Assembly: GCF_002251365.1 (NCBI RefSeq)
Contig: NZ_NPJH01000002.1
Span: 59,282 to 123,281, forward strand
DNA length: 64,000 nt
From: Prevotella sp. P3-122
Lineage (GTDB): Bacteria; Bacteroidota; Bacteroidia; Bacteroidales; Bacteroidaceae
Direction of reading: 5' to 3'
This document shows positions 8,371 through 14,386 of the stretch, in pieces (position 1 is the stretch's first letter; each line of letters starts with the position of its first letter). The notes under the pieces are model-generated. The model saw nothing but the letters and a program-made list of their open reading frames with translations. It was not told where the DNA came from and searched no databases. The position numbers and the translations under genes are program-made.

Positions 8371-9069
8371 TTACAGCAACTGATTTAAGTCCGTGATAAT
8401 CTTGTCGGGCAAAGTCTCGTCATACTGCTGCTCCGTCCATCCCTCGCCCTTGAACCATACGGCCTGGCATCCTGCTTTCTTTGCAGGCTCTATGTCCTTG
8501 TAGAAGCTGTCGCCAACTACTATGCACTCCTCCGGCTTAAGTCCAAGAGCCTCAACGCCAAGGAGGAAGATGCGGTGGTCGGGCTTCCTGACTCCAACAA
8601 CAGCCGACTCTACGATGTCCTTGAAGAACTCCGACAGGTGGAACTCCTCCAGCACGTGCGATATGTTTCCATAGAAATTGCTCACCAGCACCATCGGGTA
8701 ACTGGCAGCAAGCTGTGACAGCACCTCACGGCTATGGGATGTCACCTCTACTACCTTGGAATAGACATCCTCCAGCACCGCCTTGTGGCCCCGTGTGAAC
8801 TCGGCCTCGTCGGCCTGCCACGCACCCGACGTGCACAGATACTCCATCTCAATGCGTATCTTCACCTCAAGGGTCTTATGGAACGAGTAGTCGCTCTGTA
8901 TGATGGGCGTGCGCCCCAAAGTGCGCTCGGCATAGACGTATGCCTCTCTGAACTGCTCCTCGCTGACTGGTATCTGCTGGCGCTGGTAGGCGTGCCATAG
9001 CATCTGTCCCCAATGGCATCCCGCCGTATCGAGCGTTCCGCCAAAATCGAAAATATATCCTTTAATCAT
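8371..9069 (-). CDS. HAD-superfamily hydrolase
   Basis: A 232-residue class I HAD enzyme. Motif I is DFGGTLD (D8 to D14), motif II VLVSNFYGN, motif III the lysine of VRKPDHR, and motif IV VVGDSFYKDIEPAKKAG. The nucleophile D8 is present, but the usual second Asp of DxDGT is Gly10, so the general acid of phosphatases is missing or supplied elsewhere. A helical cap lies between motifs I and II. Its stop is 3 bases before the end of the preceding frame: its ATG (9067-9069) overlaps the stop of the CDP-alcohol phosphatidyltransferase (ends 9066-9068), which means tight coupling. A role removing or editing a phosphate in the same pathway is plausible but unproven. Confidence 0.88.
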   Translation of the reverse strand: MIKGYIFDFGGTLDTAGCHWGQMLWHAYQRQQIPVSEEQFREAYVYAERTLGRTPIIQSDYSFHKTLEVKIRIEMEYLCTSGAWQADEAEFTRGHKAVLEDVYSKVVEVTSHSREVLSQLAASYPMVLVSNFYGNISHVLEEFHLSEFFKDIVESAVVGVRKPDHRIFLLGVEALGLKPEECIVVGDSFYKDIEPAKKAGCQAVWFKGEGWTEQQYDETLPDKIITDLNQLL

Positions 9070-10019
9070 TGTCTGTTTATTTTTTCAAGTGTAATCTCAC
9101 AAAGTTTCTCATGCCGACGGCGCATGTACACATACAGGGCCTGCATAACGGTAATCTCAAAGAGCATATACAGCTCCGGCAATCCCGTGAGGGCCGTGAC
9201 ATATATGCAGATGGCCCTGGTGTTGAAGGTCAGTATGTTTGTGTACTTCATCAGCGGCCTGCTTCCAGCCAGGAACTCCTGCCTGAGCCCGTCTGGCATA
9301 GCCTCGGCACCCTTGTATGTCGAGCATACAGCCGCAAAGAACTTCTGGAACACCGGTGTACGCTTTTCCTGGCTCTTGCAATAGTTGGAGTAGTTGAAGT
9401 AGAACGTCCGTGCGAGCAGCTGCGACTTGGGCAGCGACTCGTATATGGCGCGCTGCTGGGCATAGTTGTCAAGCTCGCTCCCTTCCTTTCCCTTGAGGAA
9501 GAAAAGGTGTATCTGCCTGTAGTAGTCGCTCAACGAGCTTTGGGGCGAATGGCAAATCAGTCCTGCAACCACTGCAAGCACCCAGCTCATCAGCCCCCAC
9601 GTGCAGTCGCTGAAGGGTATTGTCTCGTCCATGAGCCTGTAGGCGAAGGCTGCATAGATGCAGAAGAACCACACATCGCCCGAGAAGCCGTCGAGCATAC
9701 GTCCGATGAGTGTTTTCTTCCCCGTGAGCCTGGCCATCTGTCCGTCGGTGGAGTCGCAGAAGTTGGCGAACATCAGCAGCACCACGCCAGCAAGGTTATG
9801 CCACAGGTCGGTGAAGACAAACATATATCCCGCTGCTATGCCAAGGAAGATGGACAATATTGTTATGACATTGGGATGTACCCCAAACCTGTTCCAGAAC
9901 AGTGCGAAGACAAGTCCTATAGGGCGCGTAAAGTGCACGTCGAGCCACTCCTCGGTATCGTTTGACTTGAACGATGCCTGCAGAAGTTCCCTGAACGTAG
10001 TTCCATTACTGCTATTCAT
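9066..10019 (-). CDS. CDP-alcohol phosphatidyltransferase family enzyme
   Basis: A 317-residue inner-membrane enzyme expected to join a CDP-activated group to an alcohol acceptor, making a phospholipid or head-group precursor. The family motif is visible: D89-x2-D92-G93-x2-A96-R97-x8-G106-x3-D110, then D115. The last Asp comes after four residues (DGFSGD) rather than the usual three. About six hydrophobic segments occur, interrupted by an unusual hydrophilic stretch (about residues 180-250) before the last helices. It lies 30 bases after the ATP-grasp gene and overlaps the HAD gene. With an NTP transferase upstream it could use a CDP-polyol such as CDP-inositol; the substrate is inference. 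Confidence 0.88.
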   Translation of the reverse strand: MNSSNGTTFRELLQASFKSNDTEEWLDVHFTRPIGLVFALFWNRFGVHPNVITILSIFLGIAAGYMFVFTDLWHNLAGVVLLMFANFCDSTDGQMARLTGKKTLIGRMLDGFSGDVWFFCIYAAFAYRLMDETIPFSDCTWGLMSWVLAVVAGLICHSPQSSLSDYYRQIHLFFLKGKEGSELDNYAQQRAIYESLPKSQLLARTFYFNYSNYCKSQEKRTPVFQKFFAAVCSTYKGAEAMPDGLRQEFLAGSRPLMKYTNILTFNTRAICIYVTALTGLPELYMLFEITVMQALYVYMRRRHEKLCEITLEKINRQ

Positions 10020-10049
10020 CTCTTAAAATCGTTATTCCTTTTATTATTG

Positions 10050-10874
10050 CTAAATACTCTTCTGTCTGTTGTAATTCCTCATCACGAATGCCGCTATGGC
10101 ATCGGCTGCCTCATCCCTGCACCGTGAGAAACTGGGCCAGTCGTTGAAGTCGATGATGCAGAACGAGCCGTCCGCCCTGACTATCGCATCCCCTCCGTAG
10201 GCAACGATGCCTGTCTCACGCGCCACAGCGTCGACAGCCTCGTGCAGCGCCGCGGCTTCGAAGGCATAATGGTGTGCCTGTCCATTGAGGCTCTCGTCTC
10301 CAAACTTGGAACGTCCGTCGTCCGAGGGATAGAAGTATCTGAAGAAGCCACCTTTTACGGCATACCATTTTATCAGATCGCCAACGACATGTGCGGAAAC
10401 AGTATAATCGGTTATGTTCCTCGTGGCGAAGTCACGCCTCGCAGCCTCCAGCTCATCCCTGTCACGGCAATAGCGCACGTCGCTACTCGTTTGCGCCGCC
10501 ATGTCGCCACGCTTTATCCAGTAGCCATCCTCCCCATGCCGTGGCGGCAACGGGACGCCAAGGTTGCTCATCACCGCCTCTATTGCCGAGCGGCGGCATG
10601 CCCTGACGCTGTCAGGACTGTTCACTACCACCAGCCCACGCTGCTCCATGCCTGCAAGGATGTCGAGCGTAGCGCTGTTGCGTGCCATCGACAGGCAGAT
10701 GTCACATTCCATATCAGGCTCCAGCCTGTTCTCGTCAACGACGACGTAATCGGCAGCAAGCCTACTGGCCACAGCCTGCAAGATGGCCATGTCCTTGTCA
10801 ACGCTGTTTGGCGAGAACCTCACGTCACGGCTGACAGCTATTATCCTCTTGTCTGATAAAGCCCCTGTAGACAT
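10050..10874 (-). CDS. ATP-grasp family protein
   Basis: A 274-residue soluble protein with the ATP-grasp pattern: a pre-ATP-grasp N-terminal half (residues 1 to about 110), a nucleotide-binding lysine region (GYWIKRGDM), and a C-terminal metal-binding strand GGDAIVRADGSFCIIDFNDW (about residues 228-247). The IIDFNDWPSF segment resembles RimK-like and inositol-phosphate-kinase ATP-grasp cores. ATP-grasp enzymes phosphorylate or ligate carboxylates, and a few phosphorylate polyols. The gene starts 2 bases after the stop of the NTP transferase gene (10877), so the two are surely co-expressed. Substrate unknown; the resemblance to inositol-phosphate kinases is by eye only. Confidence 0.78.
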   Translation of the reverse strand: MSTGALSDKRIIAVSRDVRFSPNSVDKDMAILQAVASRLAADYVVVDENRLEPDMECDICLSMARNSATLDILAGMEQRGLVVVNSPDSVRACRRSAIEAVMSNLGVPLPPRHGEDGYWIKRGDMAAQTSSDVRYCRDRDELEAARRDFATRNITDYTVSAHVVGDLIKWYAVKGGFFRYFYPSDDGRSKFGDESLNGQAHHYAFEAAALHEAVDAVARETGIVAYGGDAIVRADGSFCIIDFNDWPSFSRCRDEAADAIAAFVMRNYNRQKSI

Positions 10875-10876
10875 AC

Positions 10877-11599
10877 TTACTCCGCAAGGAATTGTTCGGC
10901 CTTCGCTATATCAGACGCATGGTCTATATCGAGCACCTTCGTGAAGGGGAATGCCAACAGGCGGCGGTCGTCAACGACAAGTGCCCGTTGGAAGTTGCGC
11001 ATACGGCTCACTCCTTTCTCCATACAGTCGGCAAGCGTCTTCAGACAGTCGGTATTGAGACCATAGATGCCGCCAGAGACATACCTGCACCCGTCTACAC
11101 ACAGGTCATGGAAGCCAGTGATGGAGTTGCCACTGTCAACGCTTACGTACAGGGGTTTCTCGTCATCGACATAATCAGTCACTCCCATCATCCCATCGTA
11201 GCCCTTGGCAAGCGCCTTTTCCAACGCCGCTATGTACTTGGCAAAATCGTCAGGACGGAAAATGGTATCTACTGTTGTCAGCACGACAGGCCCCTCGCCT
11301 ATCAGCTTGCTTAGCTCGAAGAAACTGTGCATGGAGCTGGGCGTGCTCTTCACAATGTGCCTCAAGGGTATCCGCTGGCCGTCAAGGCCCTCGCGCTCAA
11401 GCCTTTCCAGATGGCTTGCCACGTCTGTATATTGCTCGTTGCAAATCACAAAGATGTCATCAGCACCGTTGCTTGCAAATATCCGCAGCAGCCTGTCCAC
11501 CAGGCATTCTCCATGGACTCTCACCAGAGGCTTGTGCTCCGCCACCCCCTCGGCAGCAAGACGGGAACCTTCTCCCGCAGCTATAATGGCATATTTCAT
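10877..11599 (-). CDS. Nucleotidyltransferase (sugar/polyol-phosphate NTP transferase)
   Basis: A 240-residue cytoplasmic enzyme with the NTP-transferase signature AAGEGSRL at residues 7-14, a basic loop (HKPLVRV), and the acidic strand VVLTTVDTIF that would hold the metal-bound nucleotide. Such enzymes make NDP-sugars or CDP-polyols from an NTP and a phosphate. It heads the run NTP transferase, ATP-grasp, CDP-alcohol phosphatidyltransferase, HAD. Making a CDP-linked head group for the membrane enzyme is the simplest reading. The inverted repeat at 11610-11641 lies in the promoter region, 10 to 42 bases before the ATG. Confidence 0.85.
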   Translation of the reverse strand: MKYAIIAAGEGSRLAAEGVAEHKPLVRVHGECLVDRLLRIFASNGADDIFVICNEQYTDVASHLERLEREGLDGQRIPLRHIVKSTPSSMHSFFELSKLIGEGPVVLTTVDTIFRPDDFAKYIAALEKALAKGYDGMMGVTDYVDDEKPLYVSVDSGNSITGFHDLCVDGCRYVSGGIYGLNTDCLKTLADCMEKGVSRMRNFQRALVVDDRRLLAFPFTKVLDIDHASDIAKAEQFLAE

Positions 11600-11609
11600 A
11601 TAAAAAAAA

Positions 11610-11641
11610 TACCTTTGTACTTAAAATTTGGTACAAAGGTA
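11610..11641. promoter_or_regulatory. Inverted repeat with -7 boxes on both strands
   Basis: TACCTTTGTAC (11610-11620) and its exact reverse complement (11631-11641) flank a 10-base spacer. Each arm contains a TACCTTTG -7 box, one per strand. The minus-strand box would start transcription about 27 bases before the NTP transferase. It may be an operator or simply paired promoters; no clear -33 box was seen. Confidence 0.5.
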
Positions 11642-11738
11642 ATTATATTTGGTGGAATAAGAAAACTTTTTAGCAGTTTTTTGGTTTTCCACATATGACC
11701 TCAGCCCTCAGACCTCCGAACCTCTCGATAATGGTATC

Positions 11739-11808
11739 ATCAATCATCAATAATCAATAATCAATAATCAATCATCAATCATCAATCATCAATAATCAAT
11801 CATCAATC
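11739..11808. repeat. Heptamer tandem array, 10 units (ATCAATM)
   Basis: Ten head-to-tail 7-base units, ATCAATC or ATCAATA, starting after GATAATGGTATC and ending before CTCCGACCTCA. It sits 8 bases from the stop of the DUF2807 gene. A second array with the same flanks and unit number is at 12644-12713. Confidence 0.9.
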
Positions 11809-11816
11809 CTCCGACC

Positions 11817-12524
11817 TCAGCCCCCTACCCTGAGCTTGTCTGCATCTATGCTTCCCGTTCCCGACACACTCTTGGTGAACGTGCGGACATCACCCTCTAC
11901 GTCGATGTTGCCGACACCTCTCAGCACGCATTTCAGATTGCCGGAGTTCACGAAGTTGACATCAGCCTCGCCGACCCCCATGAGCTGTATCTCGGTATTC
12001 TGTGACGTAATGTTGTCAACCTCAATGTTGCCGGCTCCACGCAGAAAGAAATAAGCGTTATCGCAGATGATGTTGTCGAACTCTACGTTGCCTGCACCGA
12101 GCAGCTGAATGTCGAGCGTGTCGGTATCAACAGTTCCCTTGGCCTCAAAATCGCCTGCGCCTCGCATCACAACACCTACCAGGTCGGGCGACGACACATA
12201 TACCGAAGCTACCTGTGAGCGGTTCAGACGCAGCAAATCCTTGTTGGACAGGCTGATGTCGAGTGTCTCGTTCTCTACCTTCACGACAACATTCCTCCCA
12301 ACCTCCTTGCTGCCACGCACCTCAACGTTCAGCGAATCAGACTGTTCATAGCATACCTCGAAGGCGCCATTTAGGATTACCCTCTTGAAATACGGCAGTT
12401 CCTTTACCTGACGTGAAGCCACGGCCTTATCGCCACTATTGTTTTTCATTTTTTCTCCCGATGAGCAGGAGACCATAACAACCGCCAAAAGAATGGCCAG
12501 GAGTTTAAACGTCATTTTATTCAT
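11817..12524 (-). CDS. DUF2807 (head GIN domain) lipoprotein
   Basis: A 235-residue exported lipoprotein. The start is the ATG at 12522-12524 (MNKMTFKLLAILLAVVMVSC), giving a lipobox with C20; an alternative ATG is two codons upstream. The frame extends upstream to 12614, but that part has no signal-peptide character. From about residue 50 it is a right-handed beta-solenoid of the GIN/DUF2807 type, with short repeats such as GAGNIEVDNI and GVGNIDVEGD. These proteins are common in Bacteroidetes envelopes and have no firm function. Both sides carry heptamer arrays. Confidence 0.88.
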   Translation of the reverse strand: MNKMTFKLLAILLAVVMVSCSSGEKMKNNSGDKAVASRQVKELPYFKRVILNGAFEVCYEQSDSLNVEVRGSKEVGRNVVVKVENETLDISLSNKDLLRLNRSQVASVYVSSPDLVGVVMRGAGDFEAKGTVDTDTLDIQLLGAGNVEFDNIICDNAYFFLRGAGNIEVDNITSQNTEIQLMGVGEADVNFVNSGNLKCVLRGVGNIDVEGDVRTFTKSVSGTGSIDADKLRVGG

Positions 12525-12643
12525 AATCATATTTGTTTGATTATCTGTTTGACGTAAGCTCCCAGCCCAAAGTTGCAATACCGAAACTTTTTTTCTTAAC
12601 CCTCCACCCCTCAAACCTCTCGCACCCCTTCGATAATGGTATC

Positions 12644-12713
12644 ATCAATCATCAATCATCAATAATCAACCATCAATAATCAACCATCAATAATCAATCA
12701 TCAATCATCAATC
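12644..12713. repeat. Second heptamer tandem array, 10 units
   Basis: Ten 7-base units (ATCAATC, ATCAATA, and two ATCAACC variants), with the same left flank (CGATAATGGTATC) and right flank (CTCCGACCTCA) as the array at 11739-11808. It lies upstream of the DUF2807 gene and just past the smalltalk gene stop. Confidence 0.9.
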
Positions 12714-12721
12714 CTCCGACC

Positions 12722-12832
12722 TCACAGCGCATGCGCTACGCACGATGATGCTGTGATGGCGCATAGCACGGACGATATGAACGTCAGGATGGCCTGTATA
12801 ATGCTATGCTTCTGTTCGCTCGACATCTTCAT
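12722..12832 (-). CDS. Smalltalk-type small membrane protein
   Basis: A 36-residue reading frame starting MKMSSEQKHSIIQAIL and continuing as one hydrophobic helix (ILTFISSVLCAITA) with two Cys. It starts 3 bases after the HU stop codon at 12836, so translation is probably coupled. Bacteroidetes HU-type genes are often followed by such proteins, which annotation pipelines call 'smalltalk protein'; size, helix and position fit. Function is unknown. ATG at 12830-12832, stop TGA at 12722-12724. Confidence 0.75.
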   Translation of the reverse strand: MKMSSEQKHSIIQAILTFISSVLCAITASSCVAHAL

Positions 12833-12835
12833 GGC

Positions 12836-13306
12836 TTATTTGTTTTTAGCGGCGTCAATGTCGACAGTTCCTTCACCCTTCTTCTCGGCAGCGAGAACGG
12901 CAGCCTGCACCTTGCGGGACGATACCTGTGTGAAGGTGGCATCCTTGATAAGGTTCTGCAGTTCCTCGGCAGGCTTAAACACAAGGTTTACGGACTTGAT
13001 GTTGCTGGCGGTGAACTTATCCATGCTCTCCGCACCTACGCTCGAAAGCGAGATGCTGAACTCGCCAAGCCCGTCAATAATCACCTTGTTGCCAGCCACG
13101 AGCATCTCGCGCAGGCAGCTTACCATGTCGGTGGTCACGCCCTTCACGGTACCCTTCGAGAATACGCCGTTGTGCTCGCTGATGTGGTTGATGAACCTCT
13201 GGGTGGAAATTATCTCGTTGAGCTGCACCCTCGCATACGCCTTGTCTGGCTCCTCGGGGTTCGTAGGGTTCCCCTGCATTGCTAAAGAATACTTGATTGT
13301 GTTCAT
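12836..13306 (-). CDS. HU-family DNA-binding protein (Bacteroidetes HU-HIG type)
   Basis: A 156-residue nucleoid-associated protein. The N-terminal YSLAMQGNPTNPEEPDKAYA matches the long Bacteroidetes HU class rather than the 90-residue standard HU. The HU-like part (about 30-125) contains the helices NEIISTQRFINHISEHN and GVTTDMVSCLREMLVAG, and IDGLGEFSISL. The C-terminal 30 residues are charged and disordered. It is expected to bind and bend DNA. A well-formed promoter lies at 13371-13401, and the smalltalk gene follows 3 bases after the stop. A paralogue is at 49635-50072. Confidence 0.9.
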   Translation of the reverse strand: MNTIKYSLAMQGNPTNPEEPDKAYARVQLNEIISTQRFINHISEHNGVFSKGTVKGVTTDMVSCLREMLVAGNKVIIDGLGEFSISLSSVGAESMDKFTASNIKSVNLVFKPAEELQNLIKDATFTQVSSRKVQAAVLAAEKKGEGTVDIDAAKNK

Positions 13307-13370
13307 AGTTTTAATGATTTAATAGTTTAACATTTAGTTGGTTGTTGTGTTTTTCGTAACGTTACAGGTG

Positions 13371-13401
13371 CAAAGATACAACATTTTCATTCGTTTTGCA
13401 A
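13371..13401 (-). promoter_or_regulatory. Promoter of the HU-smalltalk pair
   Basis: Minus-strand TATCTTTG at 13371-13378 and TTG at 13399-13401 with 20 bases between, a consensus Bacteroidetes promoter; the leader would be about 60 bases. Confidence 0.75.
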
Positions 13402-13852
13402 TAGGTTTTCGGGGCCGTTTTTGCGATTTTTGCGAGTTAAGCTTATTTAACAAAACACTTATCGGCATAATATATTGAGGTTCAGAGCATTAACCACTAT
13501 TACGATAACGTGGAAAAACCACGAAAACTGCTCACACACCAATAAAACAGTACTAGATATCGCTCCTGTCACACAACGGTGAGAGGAGAATCTTACCTGT
13601 ATGATATTCTTATCACACGCATCTGCGGAGGCTCCCACAGCTACGTGTGCTATTATTTTGTCTCAGCCTGCTAAAACAGGCTGTTTTCGTAAGAGTACCC
13701 CATTATTATAGCCATACTGTACGGCTTTCACATTTGAAAATACCATTTTAATTTAGTTAACGTTTTTTTTGTTTGCAATTAAGGTCGTATATTTGCAGCC
13801 GAAAGAGTTCTTTGACTAAATGAAGGTATATGCCGCTATGTAACGCTGAAGT

Positions 13853-14003
13853 GAAATATGAAAAATGAAAAATGAAATATTAAGCGTTTTTGCAATCTGC
13901 GAGAAAATATATATATTATAATATATATAATATATTATAATATATATAAAGTAGTTTCTACTCATGATGGTCTTAATATTTCATTTTTCATTTTTCATTT
14001 TTC
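13853..14003. repeat. Large inverted repeat with AT-palindrome core
   Basis: Two 32-base arms (13853-13884 and 13972-14003) are complementary with one mismatch. The arms consist of GAAAAAT-type repeats ending ATATTAAG. The 87-base spacer contains a long run of TA-rich self-complementary sequence (about 13908-13950). It is non-coding and may be a MITE-like element or an extruded hairpin. Confidence 0.8.
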
Positions 14004-14123
14004 GGTTGCACATTCATTGAGGCATAATAATACATATGGAACTAACAGTACGCATTGTCAGCGTCAGTGAGCTGAAGGAGAGTACGTTTGTAATACCGCG
14101 GGCCAACTTTTTCCAAATGTTTA

Positions 14124-14154
14124 TTGTCCGTTTCCAAAAAAAACGTTATATTTG
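14124..14154 (+). promoter_or_regulatory. Orphan plus-strand promoter
   Basis: TTG at 14124-14126, 20 bases, TATATTTG at 14147-14154: consensus spacing. It reads into a gene-free region that ends at the 3' end of a minus-strand gene. Confidence 0.6.
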
Positions 14155-14160
14155 CAGTGC

Positions 14161-14380
14161 CAATACTGAAACACTACAAGAACCAAAATCCGAAGTAACT
14201 GAAAATAAGACACATAAAAAAGTTAGTAACAGAAAATTCCTAATTTAAGTACTTGTATTATTACAGGTTGTCGGTATATGCCGTTCACCAGAAGCAGGAG
14301 TGTAGTCAGCGGTATGCCGGGAAACTGTAACGCCCTAAGCCAAAGGCCCAGGGCGTTGTTCCAACCATAAAGGTTGAATT
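14161..14380 (+). ncRNA. Candidate structured non-coding transcript
   Basis: From the predicted start near 14161 there is no open frame of note. The distal half holds complementary GGTATATGCCG/CGGTATGCC segments and a compound hairpin at 14329-14357 (8-bp AACGCCCT/AGGGCGTT stem enclosing a GCC-AAA-GGC stem), then a short CAACC/GGTTG hairpin and TTTT. I do not recognise a known RNA family. Part of this may instead be the terminator of the phosphate transporter on the other strand. Confidence 0.3.
14329..14357. terminator. Compound hairpin downstream of the PiT transporter gene
   Basis: An 8-bp outer stem and a 3-bp inner stem with an AAA loop, 30 bases beyond the stop codon of the minus-strand gene. 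It could end that transcript, although no strong T tract follows on the minus strand. Confidence 0.4.
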
Positions 14381-14386
14381 GTTTTA

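Larger units (their letters stand above)
13402..14386. other. Gene-free interval of about 1 kb
   Basis: I see no supported protein gene here. It holds a 7-bp hairpin (13664-13670 with 13677-13683, CAGCCTG/CAGGCTG) followed by TTTT, a TATATTTG box at 13788-13795, a large imperfect palindrome (13853-14003), and a promoter at 14124-14154 with a structured downstream region. A 70-codon frame at 14036-14248 spans that promoter and is not credible. Confidence 0.6.

Noticed and set aside
9069..9965. A 298-codon plus-strand frame opposite the CDP-alcohol phosphatidyltransferase
   Set aside because: It mirrors a clear membrane enzyme gene and has no recognisable domain; an antisense by-product of codon bias.
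11739..11808. CRISPR or origin iterons
   Set aside because: Seven-base units run without spacers, and no replication initiator or DnaA boxes are nearby.
13561..13690. Possible riboswitch in the gene-free interval
   Set aside because: A few complementary words exist but no known aptamer consensus (TPP, cobalamin, SAM, FMN) could be matched, and no gene follows on that strand.
13853..14003. Replication origin because of AT-rich palindromes
   Set aside because: No DnaA boxes (TTATCCACA-type) and no dnaA, dnaN or rep gene nearby.
14036..14248. A 70-codon plus-strand frame
   Set aside because: A consensus promoter (14124-14154) lies inside it, and the sequence has no protein-like pattern.
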